Assembly (NCBI GenBank): GCA_014529385.2
Contig: CM043948.1
Location: 22,460,451-22,524,450, forward strand
From: Adiantum capillus-veneris
Lineage: Eukaryota > Streptophyta > Polypodiopsida > Polypodiales > Pteridaceae
DNA length: 64,000 nt
Direction: 5' to 3'
Made by a program: the position numbers and the translations under genes. A model generated the notes under the pieces. The model was not told the origin of the DNA, ran no database searches, and saw nothing but the letters and a program-made list of their open reading frames with translations. Shown here piece by piece: positions 46,318 to 57,572 of the stretch (the first letter of the stretch is position 1; every line of letters starts with the position of its first letter).

Positions 46318-47229
46318 TGTTAGCGGGTTGTCGCGACTGACGGAAGTCTACAGCATAGCTATTTTGTACTAACATAATGTCAATACGCAAGAAAGTGAAT
46401 CGAGATGGGGCAAGACTCAATGAGATTGTCAATCTCAAAGAAGTGAACCTAAAGGACTGTTCATACATCTACAATAGCAAATCAACCACTTGCTAGTTAG
46501 AAAATCATTCTATGTCCAATCTCACCGCTCTAGGTCATCACGCCTTTTTGGCATCTAAACAAATTTGAAATGCAACAAACTTAAGGAGAGGTGTTACAAC
46601 ACCTTAGGGAATATTCCTACCAAGTTATGCAGTCATCTAGGAAGGTACATAAATCACGATCCATCCAAAAAATTGTATAGAAAACTGAAAAAGAACTACA
46701 CGGAAAGGTTCCCTTCAAGCTTAGAAACACTCTTCCAAGGTCAAAACATCACACAATAACCATTTAAGACAATTCATTTAGCTCACAGACAAGATATTGT
46801 GAATCACAACATAATTGAGAATGATTACACTTAAATTAAATAGCCAGAGACAATGAGCACAATGTGCTATTCAGAATCGAATTCTGATTACCAGACAAGG
46901 AGAAAGATTGATTACAACTTGTAGCCATAATGCAGCTCTCAGTGACGTCCAATAAATCCCAAAGATAATGATAATGTTCTTTTCAAAACTAAGGGTTTTG
47001 CATTTAAAACTTGGGGCCCTTTCCCACGTCCATTGGCCACTTACAAGGTTTGTAGGCTTGGAGAGAATAATAGGGAACGATAGACTATATTACAATTTGA
47101 AAATCATCAACAGCAGAATTACACAACAGCTTTTGAAAAAATGATTGAATACAACAAAGTTTGGTGTGTATCATGATTTTAGGTGACATTCCGATGTATC
47201 CACCAAACATTTCTCCCATCCTATTCATT
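46318..47229. other. Unassigned, possibly the end of an inserted element
   Basis: Begins TGTTAGCGGGTTGTCGCG exactly where the copia RT frame ends. This is a TG start as expected of an LTR, preceded by GCACC. No matching second copy or target duplication was found, so an insertion boundary is only suspected. Confidence 0.3.
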
Positions 47230-50200
47230 GCACGTCCTCATGCAATCTGCATTTGACTGTTGCCTTTAGTAGTTGATCAGTCTCTTTTCCAGCGTCCTTG
47301 TGTGTCGCCTGAATTTCTATTCCTTGACTCAATTTCCATCTTTGTTTCTAGCTCTTTGAAAGAATTATTGATAAGAGTGCTCTAGTATGCGATATGCCGA
47401 GCTGGTAAATCTTTGGTCATGGGATTAAAGATGGAGGAGTCAACTTCAAATAATCTTGCCATGAATGCCTCCTCAAAGGTTTGCATGTAGTGTGAGGGCA
47501 AAAACATGAATCTTGCATACAATCCCATGATGATGTTTTTGCTGGGAATCTATGTTTCCATATTCTAGCATAGTCCTCTTGTGCCTTCCACAAATACCTG
47601 TCAAGGATGCTCCGCTACTTCTATATCATTGAAGGTTGTTATGCAAGTGATTAACATCTTTGCAATTTTTACAAGCATCTAGCATGAAAGATCTAGTATT
47701 TCCTTCATCATGTTGATGACTCCTTTGAGCGTGTGAAGCATATACTTTTCTGAGGGGAGAAGGTTATTGTATGGCTTGGTTATGACTGGGTAGTTAAAAC
47801 TGCTGGTCTCCTACTTTGCCATGAATAAAAGCTATCCCAGGATCATTGTCTATTAATGGGACAATAGGTTGGGTTGATTTGGAGATGCTGAGGAGCATTT
47901 CTATAAAGGGGTTTCATCGGTTGGGTGTTGCTCAAACCATTTCCTTTTCCAGGTTGGTTGATTCTTGATGATCGTCTGGACCTGTATAATAGTGATAGGA
48001 ACATCCCTGTAATGTCCTTTTTGGTTGGGCTTGAGGGTAGGTAGCATCTTTATTTTCCATAAGAGAGCCTCTTGCTCATTAGTGGGAGTGCAATCATTTC
48101 ATGCCCGAGATTCTTCACCACTTTGTCAAAAGTGATCATGAGGAGAGCATCTAAATCCAACACCTTGAGCTTGAATTCCAGATACTCTTTGTGTGAAGGA
48201 TCTTTGACCTCTGAGATCCACCACTGAATTTCATCTTTTGCAGTGTCAGAGATTGACGTAGTGGTCAGATCTTCAAATTTGTGCATTGTTGTTTTTGTGC
48301 TTGTACTTGGCATATCTACATGGTGACTTTTGAATGTGAACTGTCCCGATCCTTCTGTTTGTGTAACTTCTACAGGGACTATTTGGGCTTGCGTCATTTG
48401 CGCACTCTGAGCAATCAGCTCTTCCTTTGCCTTGGCCAATTTCTTCTTCAGCTCTTCAATCTCTTCATCTTTAGCTTTTTGCAAAGTTTTGTGCCCGGCT
48501 GTCATGATTTTCATGTCGTACTGCTCTTGAGCAAGGGCATTCTTTAGATCCTAGATCTCTTTTGTCAGCGGGGCTGGTTTACCTAACGTGCTTGTTGAAC
48601 TTGTCATTTCTTGCAAGGCTAAAAGCTGTGTAAGAGTCTAGCTCACCACTGCATAAGACTCTTGAAGTTTTTCATTATGTTCCTTCTCCTTGGTTAGCTC
48701 TTCTTCTAGTCTCTGGTGCTTGACCTATAGATTTGTGTTGGATTCATTGAATGCTTGGACTTCTTTGTAGTAATAAGCAGCATTTTCTTGTTCTCTCTGG
48801 ACTGGAGTTGGAGTTGTACTCTTTGTAACTCCTCTTTTTAGTTTTGTAGTTCTAGTTTGTTTTCAGCCACTTTTTCTTCCTCCTTTGTGTCCTCCAGCTC
48901 CAATTCACGTAGGTTGTAGAGTGCTCTTTGGCATTGAAATTGGAGCTTGATCTGGTCTAAATGTGCATCGATGTCAAAGGACCTGATCATTTGTGCTCCT
49001 TCATCAACTATAGTCTGCAAATGAGGTGACCTTGGTTGTTTTTGACTTCTTCATCCTTGGTCAGAAGTACCAGCCTCAATCGTCATTTTTTCTTCTGTTA
49101 GTTGTGCGTCATGAGCAACTAAAATTATGGTGATGTTTGGTATGGTTGTCTCTTCTTCTTGAACTGTCTGGCTTGGTGATAGCACTTTGTTTGTTGTTTG
49201 TTTAGGAGGATCCATGGTGCATTCTCTTCTTTCTTTCTCAGCCTCTAAAGGTATTTTTTCCTCTTTCAGTGATGGAAAGTTTTCTATTTGATTTTTGATG
49301 TTGTCTAAATCACCTTCCTCTTCTTGGCTTTTTGCTTTGTTACTGTTGTCCTTCTCCTTTGCCTTGGTAGATTTGTCCAGATGATTCAAGATCATCGACG
49401 ATGGGAATTTTTATTCATCTCGTTCCCTTTGTTCCATCTTTCATTTAAGTTCATTTTGAATCCGTTACCGCATTTCGCTGGCAATGTTCAAATTTTCCGC
49501 TGCCTCTTTCTCTTACACTATTTGATTCTTTCCAAAGCTTCAAATTTTCACTGTTGCAGGGGCATATCTTCCTCGTCCTCTCTTTCATTGTCTACCTTCA
49601 TTCCAAGACTTCTCTTTTCATCATTATTTTGTTGGCAAAGTCTTTCCCTTTGTGCTTGTGCTTTTTCCATCGTCCTTCATGCTTGTGTGATGGGAATTGC
49701 CTCTTCCCCCTGGTTGACCTCCTTTTTAGTCTTGTGTATCTAGTTGCAAATTCACTTTCTTGTCCCTCATCCAAAGACTAATACTTGGAGGGAGTCTCTC
49801 TGTCCTTTGACTTAGCTTCTTCGTTGTTTGACACATATGATTATGTCTCTTCGCTATCAGTGTCCTGACTCCTTGAGCTTTGCCTTGTTTGTTTTATCTC
49901 TGGTTGGGGCCTCGTAGATGTTCCTGCTACTCAATTCATTGCTCTCTTGGATTTGTGGATTAAATCCACAAATCCAATTGTGCTTCAGTAGTGGTAATTC
50001 ATCAATCATGCCTAACGCTTGGTAGGCAATTTTGGTCAGCCTTGGTCCACATTCATATATGACTTGCTCTTGTGGCTTCCTTTGATGTTTGCTTGCACTA
50101 TATTGTCAATGAGGTAGTTGCCAAAATCATAGCTGACCACCCTTCTTTTTGCCAACCCCATTGCCATCACCACTGCCATGTGAAAAATTGGTTGCGTGTA

Positions 50201-50762
50201 GCGCGGTGGCTTTTGCACTTTGAAGTGTTGCGATATTAGCTGTAGTGGCATCTCTCTCTCAGAGTAGATCAGGTCTTAATAGGTTAACTCGTGTCCTCTT
50301 TACTTTAGAAATGCCTTGTCATTATCTATTGCCTTGGTTTTTTGCAGTAAATTTTGGATTTTCTTGCTGTAGGTGAAGAGCTTCGTTGATTATCTCTGCA
50401 GTGATTTTGACCTTGACAGTAGCTCCGTGTTTGTCAGTGAGAGTGGCTTCCCCATTGTACTACTGAATGGAGCTAATAAGTTCATGGGCTCTTCTGAAAT
50501 TTGTCCCTATGGAGGTAGTCTTAAGAAATTGTCCAATTGTAGCTTCTAGCACTTTGGACCTTTGGTGTAATGTCCACAGTTCCCTTGGAAAAAGGGTCGC
50601 CTTTACTATCACTCCATCCGCTACTTGGAACTTCTCGATGAATATGTTTTGCAAGTTTGTTTCTAATACTTGTTCTATGATGTGATCTTTCTCATTTGAG
50701 GAGATATCAGTGATCTCGTACGGAGCCACCTCCCACTCCTTTTGTGCTTTTCTACGGGGCAT
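47230..50762 (-). pseudogene. Large coiled-coil protein pseudogene, possibly retroelement-derived
   Basis: Start MPRRKAQKEWEVAPYEITD at 50762. The N-terminal globular part includes FPRELWTLHQRSKVLEATIG and, after a stop, a YNGEATLTDKHG...ITAEIINEAL segment recalling the plant transposon-associated PTTP/plant-mobile-domain layout. A middle part follows (HMAVVMAMGLAKRRVVSYDF). The long charged coiled coil (49395-48440) has KAKDEEIEELKKKLAKAKEE, and a C-terminal part follows (KVLDLDALLMITFDKVVKNL). Stops and frameshifts occur throughout about 1180 codons. No RT or gag motif. It could be an accessory ORF of a large retroelement or a decayed gene; function unknown. Confidence 0.4.
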
Positions 50763-50967
50763 CTTGAGGCCAGTTTCAGGTTGAAAATAGGGTTAAGCAA
50801 CGACCAAAAACTGTCACAAAGTTGAAAAAATGCAAACTTTGACATAAAATGAAAAATGAGCATAACTTTATCAAAACTACCCCAAATTTGACCAAATTTC
50901 ACCAATGCATCTAGTATTACTATAGTCACAAAGGCATGAGGTCACATATGAAATTTGGCTTTGAGGT

Positions 50968-52094
50968 ACATGGATTGTGATCCATGTTGGGAAACATTTT
51001 GAAAGTTTGATGATACCATCTGGTAACGATCATCAAGTGATGCCTTGGTCCAAAAAATTTGAGATTTGGATCACTACTTAGGAACTTAGGCCAATTCTTG
51101 GTAATTTCTTCAAACTTAGATAATTTGGAAACTTCGACTAGGATTTTGGGATCCAAATGAATTGATACTTCATGGCTAGACTTTGTGTGATGTTTTGAGT
51201 CAAATGATGTGATTTTGTCTCTGTTTGGATAAAAAGGTACATGGATCGCGATCCATGTTGGAAGGGTATTGGGGCACCCTTTTGCACACATGTTCATATA
51301 GGTCTCCCTAGCACACTGGTGAAGTTTTTCAAGTCTGGACTTGTTTTTGTTGTGTTTACTCAATTTTCCAGTTTATGGTCATGTTTGTCCCGTCTTGACC
51401 ATATCTGTTTTTTGGATCCAAGTTTGAGCACTTCCCTTGACTAACATGTGATAGTTCATTGACTCCGGATGATTTATGCCTGAAAACCACTGTTTTGCCC
51501 AACTCATCGCAAAATTTCATCAGTTTTTGAATTCATCTAAAGTGGGAAATTGATGAAGGCAATTTGCATTATTTTATAGGTATCCCTTTGCTTTGCTTTG
51601 CCCCTAATTAGACCTTTAGTGTTGCTTCTTCTTGATCTTTGGGTTTTACCCACTTCGAGATTCCCTTTTGTTTTGGACTTCTTTTTAATAAAGCCACTGG
51701 AAGCTACAAATGTTGCTCTGGTCAGTGGGTTAGCTTTAGGTTCCCTTTCCTAGCCCTGTTCCATAGTGTTTTTTTGGACATACGACCATTTTATCCTTGA
51801 TTAAATAAAAAATGACCCTTTGCAGACTGAAAGTACCAAATCGTTAGGTTATTAGGTTTTAATGGTTTTAAGATCCTTTTTGTGACTAATTTGCATGGTC
51901 AGTTATCCTTTTGCCTCCTCCAGCTAGTGATCAACTTCTGCCTTGTTTTTGCCATCAAGATACATGGATCGCAATCCATGTTGGGAAGGGTTTCGCAATT
52001 CCAAGTAGTGGAGTTTGCTCTTGGGCTTATGGGGAACTCACTGCCCAATTTGAAATGGTTTTGGGGTTTTGGGAACATGGATTGCGATCCATGT
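50968..52094. repeat. Four dispersed copies of a 20-bp palindrome
   Basis: ACATGGATCGCGATCCATGT (perfect at 51239-51258) recurs as variants at 50968-50987 (centre TTGTGA), 51962-51981 (centre TCGCAA) and 52075-52094 (centre TTGCGA). The outer ACATGGA/TCCATGT arms are invariant and only the central bases vary. Three copies are followed by TTGG. All lie in the non-coding stretch upstream of the coiled-coil pseudogene. They could be protein-binding or hairpin sites. Confidence 0.85.
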
Positions 52095-52376
52095 TCCAAC
52101 CCCTTTTGCAACTGTTTTTGCATGGGGTGATTCTGGCAGCTGTCAGGTGTCTATTGAAGAAAGGATTTTGGTTTTGGACAAGTTTTGAACTCCCCTGTTA
52201 GCTCAAACAACTTGCAAAATTTTTGTATTGGATTTAATATGATCTGCTGATTGTTGGTGTAGTGTGGAGCATATACAAATGTTCTTGTAGGGTTAATGAT
52301 CATACATATCAAATCTGGTGGAGTAAAAGCTATTGTAGTGGTCGTAGCAGGCAGAAACACGGTAGAAATCTCTGAG

Positions 52377-52485
<109 letters not shown>

Positions 52486-52489
52486 CTAT

Positions 52490-52637
52490 GAATCCCGGAT
52501 GTTAGCAATAAGAGCAGCACCAACTTTATTTAATCCACCATCCCGGATGTTGCAACCCTTGTTGAGCAAGTATGCCCAAAAATCCACAAGTATTTGTAAC
52601 TTACTGACCAAAAATCGAGTGGTATTGCTTGACAAGT

Positions 52638-52732
<95 letters not shown>

Positions 52733-52785
52733 CCCGCAAGTTAGCTTTAAGAGCAGCACCATCTTTTTTAACCCACCTATTTCTC
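52490..52785. repeat. Duplicated spacer between CT tracts
   Basis: AATCCCGGATGTTAGCAATAA + GAGCAGCACCA (from about 52492) recurs as AATCCCGCAAGTTAGCTTTAA + GAGCAGCACCA (from about 52730). Each copy directly follows a long (CT)n tract, so the tract and its 3' flank were duplicated together, about 238 bp apart. Confidence 0.85.
52641..52729. repeat. (CT)n microsatellite
   Basis: About 44 uninterrupted CT repeats. Confidence 0.97.
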
Positions 52786-52791
52786 TCTAGC

Positions 52792-52895
<104 letters not shown>

Positions 52896-53062
52896 AGACA
52901 ATGTGTTTAGTGACCCGTTTTTTTAATAAAATTGTTCTCGCTCTCGCTTTTTTCCTAAATTCTATCTCTCTATCTAGGAGGTCCGTTTCAAGCAACTGGT
53001 AAAACAATTCTAGATGTCTAAAAAAACAATCTTGTATGGTAAGGCTGCCGCCCTCTTGAGTA

Positions 53063-53199
<137 letters not shown>

Positions 53200-53397
53200 A
53201 TCTCTTGCATGTAACTTAACCTAACTCTTTGAAAATCGGTAACTGCACTGATTTGGAAAAAGCTTAAAATAGATCAAACAGTTGGCTTGTACACATGGTA
53301 AGCGTAAAAACGCGGTGGGCCGCGTGTATAAAAAACAATGAGAACCTGGAGTAGCGTACCCTACTTTGCAAGTGCACACGAGTCCAGTTATTCTCAT

Positions 53398-53421
53398 ACA
53401 CACACACACACACACACACAC
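53398..53421. repeat. (CA)n microsatellite
   Basis: About 12 CA repeats followed by CTTGAG(A/G)GA. The motif CATACACACAC...CACACTTGAG is repeated near 53485-53507. Confidence 0.95.
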
Positions 53422-53538
53422 TTGAGAGAAGCGTTGCTCGGTTGTCTCCCTGATTAACAACTATGCACAGAAGCATCTAGTCTCATACACACACACGCAC
53501 ACTTGAGGGAGGTATTGCCCCGGTCATTCATACACAAG

Positions 53539-53540
<2 letters not shown>

Positions 53541-53605
<65 letters not shown>
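53541..53605. repeat. (CA)n microsatellite
   Basis: About 32 CA repeats immediately upstream of the first candidate exon of the putative gene at 53624. Confidence 0.97.
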
Positions 53606-53607
<2 letters not shown>

Positions 53608-53623
53608 CATACAACCTTTACAG

Positions 53624-55273
53624 CAGGCTACCCCAGTACACAAACGGTCAGTAATCATCCGGACGATGCACAAGCCAAAAACTTTGTCCTTTACGGCGTT
53701 GGCAATACTACACAAATGGTAAGAAGAATTCTTAACTGTTTTTCATTATTGTTGATCCATATACTTTGAGATAGATTGTATGATTTTTGGTTTGCATAAG
53801 CATGTTATACAAAGCTTTTTTTTGTTGGTTATTCATAATAGCATCAGAAAAAGATGCTGCTTTTTTAGTATATATATAGAATTGTTTGCATAACCTAGAC
53901 CGATGTGTAATACGATGTATTGAGTCTAGGAACATGCACCTACTATATTGGTAACTTCTAAACGATTGGATATACACAACGTGTAGCTTTCTTAAATGTT
54001 TGTAGACACAAAAGAGAACATTGTTTACTTGAAAGGCATACAATGGTGAACATCCTCTCATGGAATGGCATATTGAATGTTTTTTGGCAGCCATACATCA
54101 GGGTAACAGACAAGGTGCAGTGTCAACACAAATTGTGCAAATGACAACCTCAAGCTTTCAGGTAGACTTCTGGTCTACTGAGAGAATGTCTAGCCAAAAT
54201 TTAGAATATCTTATTGGTGTTTTTTAAACACTAAGTTTATAAAGCAAAGTAATATGTGTAATTGGTATTGGTAAGGAAAAAAAAGGGATGGCCTTATACT
54301 TCAAAGTTTGATCCAATTACTTGGAAAGGAAGTTGTTTTTAGGCTTATTGATATAACTTTTGGGAAATTTTTTCAAAATGGTTTTTTCCTCATGTGAGGC
54401 TCCTGAAAGAGAAGGGCATGTTTATTTTGAAAAATAGTTCTAATTGCAAACAGAACTCTGCCAAAATCTTGACAAAAGAGAAAAGATGTTTCTTGGTGTT
54501 AAAAGTCTGACATAACCGTGTCCTTAAAAATGCGTACGTACTTTGTCATGTAATTCTGGATTATCATCGAAAACAAAATCCTCATGTGAGGCTCCTAATA
54601 AAGGAGGGCCGGCTTACTTTTTGAAAAATGAGTCTACTTACAAAACGAAACTCTGCCAAAATTTTGGCAAAATCCATTACTTCTTATTTATAAGTAGTAT
54701 ATATCTTATATCAATGACATAACCCCAAAATGGGTTTTTTAATCTCTTTTTATCTCTATCTCTCTCTCTCTTTATCCTCTCCGGCTCTCACTCTATCCAC
54801 TTGTGGGGTAAGTTTTATAAAAAACAATCACATATAAGCACTATACGAAAAAATGTTGCTTTCAGGCGGCTTAGCGTTCTACAGCTACTCTTAGAAGATA
54901 TCATCGAGCATAGACCACTAATAGATAATATCTGGTTTATGAAATTGTAATACAGGGTATGATGCTTTCTATCGGAAGCCAAACTCCGGGGGATATGCCA
55001 TCCTTTGAGGATGCCAGCCCTAAAACTCGCAAGAGATGTTACTTATCCAATGGAAAGCCACGTCCCTCCGCCATATGTGATTTTCCAGAAGGATGCGAAT
55101 ACGATCTTCCTCATCAAACCAGAAACACTATTGTACCATTTCAAACTGTGGTAGAGAAAAATCTACCCAACAAACCCATTGTAGAAAACGTCGTTAAAAT
55201 ATGGATCATGCCCGATAGAGAAGCAAAGAAAAAACTCCCTCGAAATGCACATAAGGAGAGTGAAAAGGTTTAG
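53624..55273 (+). CDS. Putative three-exon gene of unknown function (5' end uncertain)
   Basis: Three open segments join in phase 0 at GT-AG sites. Exon a (about 53624-53718) ends KNFVLYGVGNTTQM before GTAAG. Exon b (54102-54161) is GNRQGAVSTQIVQMTTSSFQ before GTAGAC. Exon c (54956-55273) runs from GMMLSIGSQTPGDMPSFEDA through KRCYLSNGKPRPSAICDFP to a TAG, 106 codons. Introns are 383 and 794 bp. The product is Gln/Ser/Thr-rich then basic, like a regulatory or DNA-binding protein, but no domain is recognised. No start codon is assigned: upstream is a CA repeat. An element fragment is equally possible. Confidence 0.4.
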
Positions 55274-55639
55274 GGCTATGGGAAAGCAATAACAAGCAGA
55301 TAGACTGTTTGGATACCTGTCTTTCCATCAAGGTTGCCCATGTTCTAACTGGCTACTTGTGTTGGATGGGGACATGTATAGGTCTATTCTTTCATGGGTT
55401 TTGAAGATCAATTGTTCTCTACCAGAACCGATTGTACCAGAAAAAATAATGAAATTTTTTCTTTTGTCTATTTTCTACTGTCTTTTCTAGTATATTTTGG
55501 TCAAGTGTCAATATATGGTTCTCTAAGAGGATATATCAAATTTAATCTCTCTCTTTTTATTTCCCGAGTGGTCCTTGGTCGAATAACTACCATAAATTGA
55601 ACTTGAATGCATTGTACACTGTGTATAATTTTTTTAAAA

Positions 55640-55990
55640 AAACATCCTTCATGTTGGCTGGATTGTATCTCTTACACGTTTTGGATACTCTCATGATAAA
55701 GGATTCATATCCCACCGATTGGTACACAATGCTTGCTCTCTTGCTTCAAAGGGATTGACTTTCATAAAAGTCTTCTCGACTATGAGAAAAAGGCAATACG
55801 AGAACAAGAGCTTTCTGCTTTAAAAACAGCTTTGTTTAATGATTGGTTAAAACTCTTAGCCCTTGCCAAAAAAGATCCTGCACAACTAATTAATGCACTA
55901 AGCTATTTTTTATTATCATTATGCTTTATTGATGCTCAAAGACTGCTCACTATTAACCCTCACGGCTCACGGACACCATATCACCTATGA
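55640..55990 (+). CDS. Unidentified ORF downstream of the putative gene
   Basis: The open frame from ATG 55733 reads MLSCFKGIDFHKSLLDYEKK, then ELSALKTALFNDWLKLLAL and QLINALSYFLLSLCFIDAQR. It is open for some codons upstream. It is helical and protein-like but unrecognised. It could be another exon or a fragment of a broken gene. Confidence 0.3.
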
Positions 55991-56099
55991 CGGACGTTGT
56001 AGTATTTACTTGGTAGAGTCAGGTATCGGGCTTGTCGGTCCAATAGGAAAAGGATAAGAGTGATCGCCGATGAGAGGCGCACTCTAACTGGAACATTCA

Positions 56100-56265
56100 A
56101 GGGATTAGTTGGCTAAGCATGGGTGCCCAAGTGTGAATGGGGCGAGCTCATATAAAATTCAACTAAACCTAAAAATTCACTCATTCTCTCATTTGTGCAA
56201 TTGAAGAGTGCTCTTGGTCCATCTCCATCTTCTTCTTCTTCATCTCCTTGTGTGTGTCTGTATGC

Positions 56266-56318
<53 letters not shown>

Positions 56319-56556
56319 CGATCGAGCATTGCGGCGGCACGACGACGGCAAGGGGGTTGAGCGCGGGGTAGCGGCGTCTCCCTCTTCTTCGCGGTGAGGA
56401 ATCCTCCACAACAGCAAGCGTAGAGCGGTGAGTGACACACCATCGCCTTCTTTGAGCTTACTAGTTTAGGCTTGTTGTGTGCTTGGAGCCATTTGTGGCT
56501 CGCACACAATGTATCGGCAAGTTCCTTGCATTGACACGTGTGACATATGCGCATAT
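56100..56556 (+). mobile_element. 5' LTR end of a gypsy-type element
   Basis: The interval just left of the primer-like site. Its last ~91 bp match the window start (1-92). It includes a GA tract (56267-56317). The left LTR edge could not be fixed. After the primer site only about 330 bp remain before an (AT)n tract, so the element is truncated. Confidence 0.6.
56267..56317. repeat. (GA)n microsatellite
   Basis: About 25 GA repeats inside the LTR. Confidence 0.97.
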
Positions 56557-56559
56557 TTG

Positions 56560-56577
56560 TGGCGCCGCTATCGGGGA
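56560..56577 (+). other. Primer-binding-like site, tRNA-Asp type
   Basis: TGGCGCCGCTATCGGGGA differs at three positions from TGGCGCCGTTGCCGGGGA, the complement of the plant tRNA-Asp 3' end used by Athila/Tat-type gypsy elements. It lies four to six bases after the LTR end. Confidence 0.75.
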
Positions 56578-56907
56578 ATGCCATACACTAAGCTTGAATG
56601 GCACTCTCTGCTTCTTTTGTGGTGCAATTTCAACTGTAGGAAAGGTAGGGAAGGAAGGTGTGTGTGTTGAGAAGAAGGATTTGTGTTGCTACTGTGTATT
56701 TCTTTGTTAATGAAGTTTTCAAAGGTTATTGTGTTTTCTCTGTCATAAGGAATTAGTATTAAGGTTGTTAGTTCTGTGTAATGCAAAGTACAGTAAGTAG
56801 GAAGTAGATCTGTGAGAGCTAATGAAGTGTGTTAGTGTGTAATAGTAGGTGTATTAGTTGTAAGTAGGTAGGTAGAGTGTGTGTGCAGGCCGCGACGACC
56901 TTATCCT

Positions 56908-56909
<2 letters not shown>
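56578..56909. other. Truncated leader, no gene recognised
   Basis: Follows the primer site. GTAGTGTAAT/GTAAGTAGGTAGG-type low-complexity sequence leads into the AT tract. Confidence 0.4.
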
Positions 56910-56963
<54 letters not shown>

Positions 56964-57079
56964 TATATATATGTATATCTATATGTATATATATATATAT
57001 ATGTATATCTATATGTATATATATATATATATGTATATCTATATGTATATATATATGTATATATATATATATATATATA
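56910..57079. repeat. (AT)n with a ~30-bp higher-order unit
   Basis: After about 25 TA repeats, the block ATGTATATCTATATGTATAT recurs three times (about 56989, 57019 and 57049-57058), so a roughly 30-bp unit has been duplicated within the dinucleotide tract. Confidence 0.9.
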
Positions 57080-57259
57080 ATTTTTAAAAAAATTAAAATT
57101 TTAAAGGTAGGACCGGGATCGGGAATATCTCCCAGACCCTCACGCTCAGGATTAGGCCTCACTCGTCTGTTAAAATTACGTATTTTAACTTCACATGTAG
57201 CTAAAAATCGGCTTTTTTGAGAACCAACGGAGCTTCAAGTGACCAAACGTTGTGATGTA

Positions 57260-57497
57260 TGTTGGAATTAGGGTTAAAGAGAAACGCACACAGCCTGGAG
57301 AAGACGAAGGAAGCTCAAGGCACACAATAGAGAGTGTGTTACTTAGTGTGCAATGGACAGATAGATAGCCCTAGAGTGATGGGCGTATATACAATGCTCG
57401 GGGGGAAAAACCTCCTAAAGAGGAAAAAAATGCCCCGACTGTCCTAGTGTGGTAGTGATGTGTTCACACACATCACTACCACATGTATATGGTAACA
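57260..57497 (-). repeat. 3' LTR of the deletion-derivative copia
   Basis: TGTTGGAATTAGGG...GGTAACA. Contains a minus-strand GTATATAC TATA-like site and the repeated CACACATCACTACCACATG. Confidence 0.92.
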
Positions 57498-57572
57498 AAT
57501 CCCCCCTGGAGTGATGCGGTGAACGAGAGCTGGCACATGAGTAAAGGGAAGTGCCATGCCCTGATGACATGA

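Noticed and set aside
49324-49781. Phe/Leu/Ser-rich plus-strand ORFs
   Set aside because: Antisense of the Glu/Lys-rich coiled coil, which gives hydrophobic shadow frames.
56877-57162. Ile-Tyr repeat ORFs
   Set aside because: Translations of the (AT)n tract.
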